Part shown: in pieces, positions 1 through 11,800 of the stretch
Position numbering within the stretch: the stretch's first letter is position 1
Layout of the letters: each line of letters opens with the position of its first letter
Assembly: GCA_019055375.1 (NCBI GenBank)
Contig: JAHQIW010003703.1
Location: forward strand, 124,001-188,000
DNA length: 64,000 nucleotides
Direction of reading: 5' to 3'
From: Parelaphostrongylus tenuis
Taxonomy: Eukaryota > Nematoda > Chromadorea > Rhabditida > Metastrongylidae
Position numbers and translations under genes: made by a program
Notes under the pieces: generated by a model
The model's database searches: none
The model's input: the letters and a program-made list of their open reading frames with translations, nothing else
What the model was told of the DNA's origin: nothing

Positions 1-1899
1 TTAACGAAGTTTTTTTGCGTCCTGTATATCTGAACTTCAACTCATGAAGCATAACGAAGCAATTTTAGCTTTGGTCGAGCAACGTTGACATAAGAGTATA
101 ATGATAATCGACCGTGAACATTCTAGAGAAAAAATCATGTGACAATAATTTTACTACTCCAGACTAATTTGCTCCAGTGCAATACACCAGTTTCCTGACG
201 AATCGTGCTATTTTATACCTCAGTAAGATAAGCAATACTTCTTCGTTTAAGCATTAGAGAGATAAAGATTAATGGAACTTCTTGATTTATCAGTAGTTGA
301 GCAATCTGTCCTGCATTCAACAGAATCCTAGTTAAGTAAAGGTGAATACGACAATCTTACCTACAGAATATAACGTCGCATAAGTATATATCAATACAGT
401 GCCTCTATTCTCCTAGCACATTCGACTTCGAATCAAGTATCGTCGCTATAGCGGAGGCGTGGAGGGAGCTGTCGACGTTCCAGTTCATGTCGAAACTCCT
501 AAAAAATTCTGATTAAACCTGTAGGCAATCTTATATCGAAATGATATATAAATTTCACAACGTAATGATACACATTGCAAGCATTGGAAACAACTTACCC
601 TTAAAGTTTGAATTTTCGCATTATTGACGCTAATTCATTTTCCAACACAGTAACTAGTTCAGCAGCGGTTTTCATTTTGACGAGCTATAGGTGTCAAATC
701 AAGTATCTCATAATGATAATATGCTTGGCAATCTTCGCCTAAAAGCTTCTTTTCTAACATAAGCAATTGAATATTGAGCTCACGCCAAATAGAGTGAAAG
801 TAAGAAGACTTGGTATGATTATATTAAATAAGTCAAGGTACATCACAGCACCATTTAAAAAACGCCTATGCAGAAATACGAAGCAAAAAGTCGATATCAC
901 GCTATTTGTTTAATAACAAAGGCAAAGCTACACATGAGAGGCGTCGAAAACGTGAATCAAATATAACTGCCATCTTTACTCGCCTCATCTCAATCTCACT
1001 TACACTTCCAAACTCGTAAATGAGTACTTAATCGTTCTATTATTGCGAGCGCCACCATCATCGAGTGAGTTCAAGCTGCCCCCACAGCTTTCTGTTTGCA
1101 GACCACTAACACGAATGACCAATTCTAGATCAGTTTTCAAGTTCAATTCAGCTGTCTTCTTACGCGAGAGTTCGGTAGTATAGAATCACCTCTAACGATG
1201 AGTCGACATCCTGCACTTCTGCCTAAAATATGTGAAACCTCTGAATTAACCTCATAATCTCTTAACAAGAGAGATATACTTGATGTGGAAAAACGAAGGG
1301 TCTTCAAAGGTCTACAAATATTGTCAGCGCAAAACTGGAAAATTTAGAGATAAATGTAAAGTAAATGGGGATCAGAGTAAGAAAACTTAACATTTTTTAT
1401 TTATAACAAATATGAGCACTTCATACTTCTACTGAAGGCTTATTATCGTCTGTCAGTACCGCTTTCACTAATGGCGCTAGATTTTCATTCACTTCAATTT
1501 TTGCGCGTTTTCTGTTCGCGGAGCTTGTTTGAAGAAAGGGCACTCCCGTGGTTGAATGAATGCGAAATAATACCGCTTCATCGCTTGGCACGTCTGGTGC
1601 ATTTAATGAGTCTTCTTTTTAACTACGCCTGAGTAAAACTGATAAAACTGCTATTGATATTCCATTTACACGTTTTAAACATGACTTAACAAGAAACACG
1701 CGCATACGCAGCTTATTAGATTTTAAAAGGTAATCAAGTATTATCGCTCTCATAAAATCACACAACTATTGAACCAGAGGGCGCGAGAAGCGTACTCATG
1801 TAGCAAAAAGTGTTATAAACGCCTAAAGCGACCGCGTGCTTATGTGAGACACATATGGATTCAGGTATTATATTTCATGTTTCTGCAGACCAGTCAGGC
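1..1899. other. No gene recognised
   Basis: AT-rich sequence without a long open frame, zinc-finger, transposase or reverse transcriptase pattern that I can recognise on either strand. Occasional acceptor-like sites occur but are not followed by convincing coding frames. Confidence 0.5.
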
Positions 1900-4800
1900 A
1901 TATCGCCTTCCTATACGAGTCACATTGGTCGAAAACCTGCAGTCTAATGGCTGGGAAGAACATGGAACGTTATAGGGAGTCGCTCCCAATGAACTCCATC
2001 CTTGCCTCTTCGAGAGAGATTGGAAAACTCAGCGAGCAGCCGGCTCCTAAGCTAAGAATTCTGTGAGCGATTCGTTTATATGAAAACCAAACACTAGAAA
2101 AACCGAACGTCTTTCTCCTGAGCCTAAATGAGCCCTCGATACGGGAGCCTTGGAGAGAACGAGGAAAAGATGCTGCTAAAATTCCAATACCATGCTATGT
2201 GGCCAAAGTCGGGAAGAACAGAGATTTACGCAAACGTGTATACGAACTTTACAAAGAGGAACAAATAATGAAGTGAAGCAGGATAAGGGTCCACGATATT
2301 GGCCCGGCTGTGACGAGAAGAAATCGCTTATGTCATGCTATCTATCACCGGAGAAAAAACTTTTGCGGATCGTGTGGTAGTGGAGGGGCCAACGGCGTTG
2401 GCGTTTTCTTCAAAACGGGTTTGACCATGAACATCGATCCATTCGGACAGGTACCAACCTCGATCCGTCGCTTACAGTTGAAACAACGTGGATGATTGGT
2501 TACGTTTGCTACTTACTCACCGACATCATTTTATGACGATGGCAAAGGCGAAGAGCTCTATAAGGACGCCAAAAAAGTTATTCATAAAAAAACACACATT
2601 CTTCAAGGTTATCAGTGAAGGTTTTAACACGAAAATTGGGCCTAGAAAAAGCTTGAATAAGTCACATTGAGACTCAATGATTACAATGGAATAACGAAGG
2701 TAAAAAGCTTTTTGAGTGCAGCATGACGACCAAATGAATTCATGGTAACTGCGAACTCCAAATGTCTTACTCTCAAAGCTAGACTTTGAGTCTCCCAATG
2801 GAGAGTATCATAATAAAAGAGGTTACATCTTAGTAAATTTAAACTTCTTCCCAACCGATTGGTTGTTGCTTCATGACTCTTCACAAGATCAGATCAATGC
2901 CTCCTTCTCGTAAGGTTTCATTTTCTAAAAAGGGAAGAAGCCGTCAAGTTCACATGACGAACTCCCATAAATGTACCTGAATAACGACTGGCCTATCCAA
3001 CATCTTCACACTGGCGTTATGAAGGTGAAAAGTCTGAAAGTACTAAGAAGCGTTTATCTTAAGAAGCCGTAGGACGTGGAATTACAGAAGGCGAAGATAT
3101 GCGTCAATTCACGTTTAAAATTGAAAAACGCTGTTGGGAAGCGATAAAAGATATTTTAAAGAGAGAAGAGCAGCAGTTTTGGTCAGAGCTACAAAAGCCG
3201 AGAAGAGCAATTGTGCAGCACGCTAAGATTTCGCCAATTACGTAAGCATGATCGCATTTTAACGTCTTGACGATACAGCCACAACTTGCAGAAGGGCAGT
3301 GCAAGAAAACTAACCATGATGACTCGGATTTCTTAATTCTCCATGTTGTCGTACCATCAGAAAAAATAAAAGTGAATGGATTTGTGGTTCTACCAATTCT
3401 TATCCGAAATCCGAGAAGTATTTTGCGTTGAAGGACCGAGCAACATTTAGTCAAAACTAGATATGACCTGACCACGTGAAGGATCATGCAAGTTCCTCAA
3501 GTTTTCACCAATATAGTGGCTCAGCTCTCTGCAAGCTACCTAACAGAATACAAGATTCTCAACTGATATAAAATCATCAGGACCATATTGCGTTTTAAAA
3601 AAAAATACCTCTACGGCTACAGCAACTGTATTGCCATCTGCTAGCTGTTTGTCGTCTACGAACTTTTTAGCGAATCATCGCAAAAGTATGAGCAAAGCAC
3701 TGGAGAACGGAGGGTCAAGATAACCAGACAGCTTGAACGAAGACTTGCTGCTATAGACCACATCACACGGAAACAACAGTCACTGTGCAAGAAACTGCAA
3801 TGTTTTACTTGTTCTACTTGGAAAAGGCTTTTGATTCAGTTTCAACAGAAGCAGTCACCTATCTGGACAGCCAGGACATCACTACCTACTAAATAAAGGT
3901 TCCTAGTAAATTCTTTCAAAGATCTCTTAGTCAAAATATCACCATTTTATGGTGAAATCAGCACTGACGCAAAAGCAGAGGTTAGCTTAGGCAAAGCAAT
4001 CTCGTTACAGTTACATAATGCAATCGCAATGCCATGCAAACAGTTTCCGATGCCTTTATTTTAAGCTATCTTTGCTTCGCTGATTTTATTGTTTTATTAC
4101 AACAATCATCGTGTTGGCGCAACGGATGCTGCGCAATTTTGACAACGCTTGTGAAAAGATTGGTTTCTAACTGAACTTTGGACTGACTCTTTATGAAGAA
4201 TGGAGTGTTTTTGAATGCCCCATCTACGCTCAACAAAATGAATTTCCCCGAGTGCTCCAGTACGTCTATCCAAGCTAAAAAGTCAATATGATGTACGACT
4301 CATCACCCAAAGTTGAGCAAGAGAAAGTTAGTGGTCCGGAGAGTCCTTAGAAGCATCACGATGTAGGAGGGAGAAGGAGGAACACCCAGTTCTGGTCCTA
4401 CATTTTCGGTTCAAGTACTCTATCGCATGCATCAAAAATCGACCTCTAACGTAGAGTGGATGAAATTACACTGGCATTATCAAACACACAGTACTTGGCA
4501 TCTCGCAGATGTGAGGAAAGATCCAGAGTTTTGACCCATTTCATCTACTCAAAGTCTTTTGTCGACTTCTCAGGAAAATTGCGGTGGCAGCAAATCTGAT
4601 GTAAAAGCATTATTGACCGAAAATCGCTTAATTTTCAACCTTCCATAGCTGATATGCCAGACGACCCTGGTCGTAATAAAAATCGCTAAATAGTTCCGAG
4701 CGTAGTGGAGACGCATAACCAAAAGATAAAATGCGGAGCGCAAACATTCACTATCCCTTCATCTACCGGAGATAATTCAACTGAAAAGTTCGTGTCTATT
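1900..4800 (+). mobile_element. RTE-type LINE relic (endonuclease plus reverse transcriptase), decayed
   Basis: Pieces of an RTE-like non-LTR retrotransposon polyprotein occur in order on the + strand, in shifting frames. An endonuclease part lies near 2370-2650; the stretch reading HTFFKVISEGFNTKIGP near 2590-2645 corresponds to the endonuclease segment of the copy at 13.4-16.75 kb. A linker rich in Arg/Ala lies near 3090-3240. The first reverse transcriptase box reads FYLEKAFDSVSTEAV near 3810-3855. Stops and frameshifts separate these pieces, so it is not functional. The 5' boundary is judged from similarity to the 5' part of the other copy; the 3' boundary is approximate. Normal RTE elements are about 3.2 kb with one long ORF, so this is near full length but pseudogenised. 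Confidence 0.7.
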
Positions 4801-4998
4801 AAAAATTAGTGAAATCAATTTAAAATAACGAGTATACAAACACAAAAACACTCACAATTCTATTTTTAACATGTAGATAGTACATTTACTAATGGGTGAT
4901 CATTTGCTGAATAGATCATGTTTACTGGTCTAATTAAGGATACCTGCTGAATAGAGCATTCTTACCTATTGTACCTATGCCAATGGTGTTCGAAAGTG

Positions 4999-5427
4999 TC
5001 AACTAGGTGGACTAGAGCAAAATTTAATTAGTAATAAAAGGCTTTTGGGTTTTCTGGAGCATTCATCTCGGCTCCTCTTGAGCATCCGATAAAGTTCAGC
5101 AAAATCTATTCGATAGTGTAGAGATTGCAAATAATAAAGATTATCTTGAAAGTCACGCATCAAATATTGTACCAAATGGGATTGGTGATGTGAAGTATCA
5201 TCATTGGAGGGCGAGTTGCTTGCATGATCACTCCCAACAACTTTCCACTCAAATATGTTTCCCTTCCATAAAGTTAATTTGAAAATTCCTCGCCCTCGAG
5301 ACAGATCACATGTCACTTTGGGAGATGCACCAAAGTGAAACAGTTGGTTGCGTGAAGAACTGATTCTCGAATCAATTAGCACAATAGAATACTTGCCTTG
5401 AAAAGATTTACCATCCAGGACTTCCCA
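4999..5427 (-). CDS. Candidate terminal exon, unknown protein
   Basis: An open frame of about 142 codons runs on the minus strand from a CAG acceptor (ending at 5428) to a TGA at 4999. It begins WEVLDGKSFQGKYSIVLIDS and ends KPKSLLLLIKFCSSPPS. The composition is protein-like: an N-terminal half of alternating hydrophobic residues suggesting beta strands, a middle Ser/Asp/His linker, then a helical Leu/Tyr/Arg-rich part. A stop lies just upstream of the acceptor in the same frame, so this must be a spliced terminal exon or a degraded element. I found no upstream exon with matching phase and recognise no family. It could be a fragment of a mobile element ORF. Confidence 0.35.
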   Translation of the reverse strand, partial: WEVLDGKSFQGKYSIVLIDSRISSSRNQLFHFGASPKVTCDLSRGRGIFKLTLWKGNIFEWKVVGSDHASNSPSNDDTSHHQSHLVQYLMRDFQDNLYYLQSLHYRIDFAELYRMLKRSRDECSRKPKSLLLLIKFCSSPPS

Positions 5428-5429
5428 CT

Positions 5430-6020
5430 GTTGACACGGAGCCAATTATTAGACATCGATATACCCGTCAAGAAGTGCATCAAAGTCCTGCGCGGCGAGC
5501 AGCGGAATAGCGCTGCGAGGGCAAAGCGTTCAAATGAGAATCTGGCAGTCTTGTAATGGGACATAGATTTCTATTGCCAATAAAGGACTTTTGGTTGAAT
5601 ATTTCAGATGAGACAATAAGTAGAGTTCGGTTGAAACATAACAAAACAACTACAGAATAACGATTTATCTGCCAATAATGATACTGCACATTGCAGTGCG
5701 AGGCCACTTTACCGATAAATCGGAGCAACATTCTACTATTTGTAGGCTTGAAGAGTTGATACTTTCCAAGAGTTGTAGAAGAGAAGTTGTTTTACTGTTT
5801 TGCAGGCGATAAATTTTCATAAATTCACTTTACTCAACTATGAACATTACTCACAAATGCAGTATGAAAGCAAATTCAATGCTTCTTCTACAACGTCGCA
5901 TTTTTGAAGAAGAGAAAATTAGATGCTTACGAAAAGTCTAAATTCAAACAATATTGAGCAATTTTATACAATCTTACTTACATTATCGAAATCTCACCCA
6001 CACTTACTATTCATTTTGGC
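5430..6020. other. No gene confirmed; short minus-strand open frame
   Basis: An 83-codon minus-strand frame occupies 5480-5731 (begins MLLRFIGKVASHC) and overlaps another short frame at 5376-5564. Neither has recognisable motifs or clear splice signals joining it to the candidate exon at 4999-5427. The rest is AT-rich. Confidence 0.35.
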
Positions 6021-6022
6021 AA

Positions 6023-6982
6023 TTTTTCGTTAGACGGCGGCAAATGAAAAATCAATCTCATTTCCTGGACATAGAATTTCCTCAGTAGGGTTAGGAATGA
6101 TTCGAAAGCTTTACTCTCTGACTACAGCCTCACGTAGCAGTCTTTCGCAAACCCTCTTTTTGTTGTCGTTATATAAGAAAATCCTAGTGTTCCACACACG
6201 GATTTCTTTCCTAAGGCAGACCTCTTCCTTTGAGCTACTAGCAACCATTCGATACCGTAATGTCTTCAGAATCCAACAGTGAGCTTTTGTGAGAAGACTG
6301 TTTCTCTGCGTAGCAGGGAAAATAAGTTGAATTCGCATGAGCAATTAAGTGGTCTTTGGCCAATTCACGGGCCGCTAGGTGAGGCATTTAAATGGGCTAA
6401 GGCGAAGAGCGATAGATTTTTGAGCATATGAATGTGCAGAGAGCATCTATTAGTATCTGACCGCCTTTTAGAGTCACTGATAGAAGCAATGGGATCACTC
6501 TGGCTTTTTGAATTGCATCAATGTGATTATAATGATGATTCGTGCCCGCATTCATGGCAGAATAAAAATGTTCAAAGTTTTTTTCGTGGCAAAGCAATAC
6601 GTTTTACCTGGATTTGGAGGAGAAAAAGTTACTAACTGAATAGTAAAGACTGCCTTTTTGTAAGAATGGTCGAAAATTGATTGACTGTCATCTCAGCCCA
6701 CTTGACATTGCAGAATAACAGTCTTTCTAGAATATAAGCACAGCCTGGAGTTAGCAAAATTACGCTATTGAGCAATTGTTGACAGTCCAAAGGAGCTCTA
6801 TTCGAAGGAAAATATGCTCCTGTGAAACATAGTCTCATTTTGAACTTTACTGCGCTATAGAAAGGTCTTTTGTAATATCGGTTTAGTGGAGCTGTAGCCA
6901 GAAATTTATGCTTTCAAATAATGACTAGTACATTTATCAACGGATGAGATCAATTTTTCATTTGCCGCCGCCTAACAAAAAA
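6023..6982. mobile_element. DNA-transposon-like element with ~40-bp terminal inverted repeats
   Basis: The left end (6023-6062) and right end (6942-6982) are inverted copies with about four mismatches in 39 positions, centred on the shared core GGCGGCAAATGAAAAAT. The enclosed 960 bp contains only short broken frames on both strands and no recognised transposase. This fits a non-autonomous or heavily decayed cut-and-paste element. Target-site duplication is unclear. Confidence 0.6.
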
Positions 6983-6984
6983 GA

Positions 6985-7920
6985 ACTTTCATTTAATCCT
7001 CTGATATTCACCATCATTTATTGATACAAATAATCAATTATTTTATCATTTACACTTCTCAAATCGAATATTGCGACACAAATTTGAGTGTCAATACGAT
7101 CTTACGGAATGAAATACCTCAGAAGCATCAAAATGACTGAATATAACAGGGCAGAGAATAGTTTGCCAAAAAATCATGCTGCACACAGTGCGCTGCCACA
7201 TAGTCATACTTTTGGTTGAGCAATAAGTGTAATTTGAACGTTGGGATCTCAAAAAAGACGAGAATCTGTTGTCCTTCGATGGATATCAATATTCTTATTC
7301 ATTAGTATAATGCTATTTGAATATTACTTGTTAAGACACCTCTCGTCACTAAACGTGGCATCAATTCAGGTGTTTTTGGCATTTTTGTTTCAACATGCCC
7401 TTTCGTATCTAAAAGTGGAAATTTGTAGGATAAATTATCACAAGAATACGTTGATAGGAGTTGTTTAGTAAATTCAATAGTGACAAAGCCTGCATAGAAG
7501 GAATTTTCACAATACAAAGCCAAGAATTTCGCTGTAATGACCAAACAAATGACTAAATGCTTCAGACACAGAGCTTAATCTTCTCTCGTTGCTTGAACAC
7601 TGTTGATTGTTCATTCTTCCATCGAAGAGCTAAAATTTACTAATGGATTTGAGCCGTTAGAATTTATCAATTGTGCTACAAAGAGAGTTTCTGAGAGAAC
7701 GATTAATACTATATGTGATAATACTGCAAATATGAGGTGCAATATTGCGTCAATTTCATAGCGCCGCTTGCAGCTTCAGTAGCGTAGGGCGGTGAGGTGG
7801 GGGTGAGCTTAACGACCGCATCACAAAATCGCTAACCCCGAGTATCTTTCGCTCAGTCGTGTAACAGCGGGTTTTTCCTTTTTCAAATCTCGTCTTTTCT
7901 TGCTCAAAGCATCATTCAAA
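6985..7920. other. No gene recognised
   Basis: AT-rich sequence. A 75-codon frame at 7241-7468 (+) encodes a hydrophobic stretch but has no supporting splice signals or family resemblance. A slightly GC-richer patch lies at 7755-7830. Confidence 0.4.
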
Positions 7921-7923
7921 TAT

Positions 7924-8205
7924 TCTTTTTTTCCATTTAACCGCTTATAGCGGTGGGATGATATTCCGAATATATACCCCGTGATGTAGAGTGATGTGCA
8001 AAACTATCGCGTCAGCTGGAATTAAAACCCGCACCTCACTCTTTCCGGGATTGCGTGCTCTCTCCATTACACTACTGACGCCCATTTTGCACATCGCTCT
8101 TTCTACGCTGTAGCGCACTTATCTGTCAGCCGCCAGCCGTCAACATCCTGGCCTGGGTAGTCGGTCTCGACATTGAACCCAGTCACGCTGACAGATATTG
8201 GGTAT
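7924..8205 (-). mobile_element. SINE with tRNA-like core (family 1, copy a)
   Basis: Read on the minus strand the element has a 5' part ending in a GATGTGCAAAA arm and a tRNA-like core of about 73 nt. The core is bounded by complementary acceptor-like ends GCGTCAG and CTGACGC, with box A-like and box B-like promoter sequence. A second arm complementary to the first follows, then a tail with a short hairpin (ACCGCTATAAGCGGT) and an A-rich end. Related copies lie at 8222, 31361, 39390 and 58890. RNA polymerase III transcription is inferred from the tRNA-like boxes. Confidence 0.65.
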
Positions 8206-8221
8206 TATAAATCAAATAATA

Positions 8222-8540
8222 TTCTTTTTTTATTTAACCGCTTATGGCGTTGGTGTGATGTAGCAAATGCATACCCATTGATGTAGAGTGATTTGCAAAA
8301 CTTTCGCGTCAGGCGAGGCCGCTGACGGCTGGCGGCTGACAGATAAGTGCGCTGTAGCGTAGAAAGAGCGATGTGCAAAATGGGCAACAGTAGTGTAATG
8401 GAGAGAGCACGCAATCCCGGAAAGAGTGAGGTGCGGGTTCTAGTTCCAGCTGACGCGATAGTTTTGCACATCTCTCTACATCACTGGGTATATATCCGGA
8501 ACATCATACCACCGTCATAAGCGGTTAAATAAAAAGAAAA
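8222..8540 (+). mobile_element. SINE with tRNA-like core (family 1, copy b), with truncated inverted partner
   Basis: From about 8305 to 8540 this is an inverted copy of the element at 7924-8205, reading on the + strand. It carries the same tRNA-like core with 7-nt complementary ends (GCGTCAG lost to GCAACAG at the 5' side, CTGACGC kept) and the GCGGTTAAATAAAAAGAA tail. Immediately before it, 8222-8305 is a truncated piece in the opposite orientation. Together with copy a this makes a roughly 600-bp imperfect palindrome. Confidence 0.65.
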
Positions 8541-8544
8541 ACAT

Positions 8545-9700
8545 TTGTCTATAATTTTTCAAGCGACTGCGTTTACATGATTTTGGCAGTAATTTCTATT
8601 GAAATAAGATTCCGGCGTCTTCCTCTTCTTCACAGCTTATGATTAGAGTCACTGCCCACAGTCATTCGACCTCGTCTCTTAGGTCTTCGTTTTTGTCCGA
8701 GACGAGTTTTCCTCGCTGGAGTACATCTTGAATGACGAACCACACTTAGTGGCGCTCTCATGTAAAATTTTACTCCTATATACCCTTCGATAGTAATTTC
8801 CTTCTATGGACTTTCTATTCTGAAATAGGCGTTTTCATAATCACCTAACAGAGTGCGCAGAAACGTTTTAGAAACAAATTTTTTCAAACTCGTTACCCAT
8901 CAGTAACAGTCCCATTATGGTTTAACTCATACCACTAAGTATTCTTGCGTTTTGCGTTAGCGGATACATGATACCGACAACTGCGCGATAAAAATCCCGG
9001 TGATAACAGTTTATTATCAACGGAAGATCAGTATCAATATCAATAATATCAGTATCAGTATCAATATCAATAAAAGCGACACTGTATATAAGGCTATTTT
9101 GTAGTGAGATTCTTCACTTGGCCGGTGCACCACCGAACAACTCAAACCTAGCTGAGGACAACCGAAACGTATCACTGGGTCCGAAGAAGACAAAAACGTA
9201 AGATTTGTTGATTTTTTTCGTCAAAAAAATTTCATAGAGATGAGCTTTTAAAGTAGTCTTATACCTCGTGCGAAATAAATACAGATGAGTGAATTACTTT
9301 ATGCCACACAAGTTGTTTTGCTGCGTTTTTCGTACTGTAGAATATCATCTGAATCTTTTCATAACTTGCAAAAAGTCCTTGACGAGGTACTAGTTTCTGC
9401 AGTATCATGCGCGCTATCGATAGGCTATCTGAGATCTCACCTTTCTTCGCTCTTTGATTCTGTATGAAACGCCGTCACCGTAGAACAATAATCTGCCATT
9501 TTCTGTATTCGCTTACTGTCGTGCTTCCTTAGACTTGGTCAACCTTTATATATCATGTAGCTCATTATTCATATCTTCCGTTTTCAATACGACCCAACCT
9601 CAGTTATCACTGCTACGATGCTCTATATACTTTGGAATCCTATGATTGCGAAAATCTTGATTTTCCTTCCTATTGGAAATCTAACCCCTACTTCGACATT
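8545..9700. other. No gene recognised; small hairpin and Penelope-terminus-like motif
   Basis: A small inverted repeat (CTCGTCTC ... GAGACGAG) lies at about 8672-8706. Around 9152-9185 the + strand reads AGCTGAGGACAACCGAAACG followed by a segment that can pair with its 5' flank. This resembles a decayed hammerhead-type Penelope terminus but is too degraded to call. Short frames near 9285 and 9618 look random. Confidence 0.35.
9029..9073. repeat. TATCAG/TATCAA microsatellite
   Basis: About seven imperfect hexamer copies of TATCAG or TATCAA in tandem. Confidence 0.85.
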
Positions 9701-9705
9701 CACAA

Positions 9706-10290
9706 TCCCATGGTTACTTTCCGTTATCAGTGCGAGTTCACAACTATCTAACTGTCGAGATATCCGATCATATCGATTTTATTTTTATATCCTTCAACAT
9801 CTATGCAGGTATCATTAGTTCTAAGTTATTTGCTCTGCTTAGGTGACATGCGCTCAGCATCACTTCTACTTATTTGTTTCCAATCAGTCATCCACTTGCT
9901 TGGTTACTATTTGTGAATCTGCATTCTCTTCTTTCTATAAGAATGCTGAGTGGAAAAGTCTTTACCTAAACTGTTGTTAGCACATGTGATCATTAGAATG
10001 AAGACTGCGTTTCCTCTGATTTTCCTTATGACGACAGAGATTCCTTTCTCAATCGACCAATAGACGACGATGAGCACTGGTAGAGGCTTTTCTACTACAG
10101 CAGAGTCGCCCTTAATTATTCTGAAACAGTATATCTTCTCACGGAAGATCTTACATTTAGTGATAGTGAGAGCGAGCTGTGATTCTATAATTGGTACGTA
10201 AACGAAGGATTTGCGTGTAGATTTGCTTGCCACTTGAGCATCTTAACTTCAAAAATCTATCAAATGTCATGCTAGTTGACTCTTCCAGTA
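9706..10290 (-). repeat. Unclassified dispersed repeat, copy 1, with a 108-codon frame
   Basis: This segment is a direct copy of 19346-19932, clearly alignable over about 585 bp with scattered substitutions. A minus-strand frame at 9907-10233 reads MASKSTRKSFVYVPIIESQL onward and is shared with the other copy, where it is cut by a frameshift. The frame is basic and hydrophobic and resembles no family I know. It lies next to a Penelope-like fragment but no link to it is proven. Confidence 0.6.
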
Positions 10291-10399
10291 ATTGAGTATT
10301 TTCTTCTATTTAGCCGTTCCGAGGTGTTACCGATATTATTTAGTGGATATTAGCGAAGCATACATCCATACAATTAGTAATGCAGCTTGAATATACAAA

Positions 10400-11230
10400 A
10401 ATCGAGGTGGCTAACTTTTTGGGTGGTCACCTTCGTCAGAGCCTGGAAAGATCACATTGATCCACAATCCACTAAGCCACAACCTCCATAACCCTAACAG
10501 AAAACGTTAGAAATGAGTTTTGGATCGCATGGTAAAAGCTTCATTTCAAAACACTCACCGTATTTTAATATTTGGGTCCATCAATCATTAATTGAAGACC
10601 AGCCGCTTAAGGTCAGTGCATCAGTGGGCTGTGCTTATCTCGGGCCGGAAAAAATGAGCCTGAGGTGTGGTTCGAGGTCACACGTGATTACGAGATACTC
10701 CTCTTTTCGGTTCATTCTCGGGCCTTTGTTATGTATCCAAAATGCTTCTAATGTTTTACGCGCAGATGTTCTTGATTCCTGTGCGAGAATCGTGAATTTG
10801 ACGCCGAACATTACTCCTGCATGTTTTCGGTCCCTATGCGTGCTTAGTGGAGTTTTTGGATCACGTTGCTTAGCTCAACTAGGTGCTCTTTAACACGGAG
10901 GAATAGTGGCCTACCCGTTTCGCCAATGTACTCATCGCTGCATATCTCGCAAGAGATTAGGTAAATCAAACCCGATCTCGTACAGTCGCCGTCTCTGCGT
11001 TCGGATAAACTTTGCAGTCGTACAGTCGGTTGCGGACTAATTGACGCCTTAGTGTTTTTGGGTGTATCTCAACTACTGCTACCGAATCATCCAAAACTGC
11101 TCTTTTTAGGCATCGTTTAATAACTGTACTTATTTCGTTATTTCTTCGCTTGCTACTACTGATCGCTGCCTTTTTGGGACGATTTAAGTGAAGCACCAGC
11201 TGTGAACCTTTACTTAGATTTGTTCTGTAA
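10400..11230 (-). mobile_element. Penelope-like retroelement 3' fragment with GIY-YIG endonuclease
   Basis: On the minus strand a frame at 10966-11196 runs into 10844-10968 after a frameshift. The second part reads LIYLISCEICSDEYIGETGR and then PLFLRVKEHL. The paired Tyr-Leu-Ile and Tyr-Ile-Gly motifs followed by the GETGR...R..EH pattern are the signature of the GIY-YIG nuclease domain found at the C-terminus of Penelope-like reverse transcriptases. Farther downstream (10620-10770) remnants reading KTLEAFWI and MNRKEECL match the usual C-terminal extension. Stops and shifts show it is dead. A hammerhead-like relic follows at 10409-10443. The reverse transcriptase part expected upstream is not recognisable. 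Confidence 0.75.
10409..10443 (-). ncRNA. Hammerhead ribozyme-like relic in Penelope-like terminus
   Basis: On the minus strand GGCT is followed by CTGACGA, a GGTGACCACC hairpin, an A-rich segment where GAA would be expected, then AAGTT and AGCC, which pairs with the starting GGCT. This is the layout of a minimal hammerhead with a very short stem III. G12 appears lost and there is an extra base, so it should be inactive. Its place just 3' of the GIY-YIG fragment is where such motifs sit in Penelope-like elements. Confidence 0.35.
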
Positions 11231-11234
11231 AACA

Positions 11235-11795
11235 GTGTGCTGTCCTTATGGCTGAACTTATGAGAGGTTTCTATGAATCAGTATTATGATTAACAATTCA
11301 TCGGTTTCATCTTCATCACAGCAGCGCCTATTCTAATTGAGTTTTCAAAGTAATTGTTCTTTATTGCAATGTTGATCATCGTAATTATCGAGGCAAATTG
11401 AATAGGGCAATTATTACGAATGAAATAGCGTCTTCAGCAACGTTCTTTCTTATGCGGCTATAGATGCATTGACGCAAACTGAGCCTGTTGTCTGCAGTCG
11501 TTGAGATTGTTTGGAACGCGGTGAAAGAGAGGCCAGAAAATGATTAATTTATACCACTTCTATCCCTTACCCAAGCATTTCATTTCTCTGTTATTCATTG
11601 CTGGCCTTTCCTGATCTAGTGTTGGAGTGAAAAGAACGAATTTTTCGGAATGTTTCCTTCTGACTAATTTTACTTGGCCTCTAATTTGATCTAAGTGTAG
11701 GACGGAAATCAAAGTCTATGAACAGCGTTGCGATGTTTGAAATGTGGACCGAGACACACGGTGCAACATGAGCAAATTCTGTAATTGTTATTTTT
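11235..11795. other. No gene recognised
   Basis: Possibly the upstream continuation of the Penelope-like fragment on the minus strand, but no reverse transcriptase motif can be read. Confidence 0.3.
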
Positions 11796-11800
11796 TTCCG

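Noticed and set aside
9150..9190. CTGAGGACAACCGAAACG as a hammerhead ribozyme
   Set aside because: GAAAC and a pairing flank are present, but stem II cannot form with the standard core, so only noted as Penelope-terminus-like.
10513..10893. 126-codon + strand open frame
   Set aside because: It is the antisense of the Penelope-like C-terminal coding region, which carries the recognisable motifs on the minus strand.
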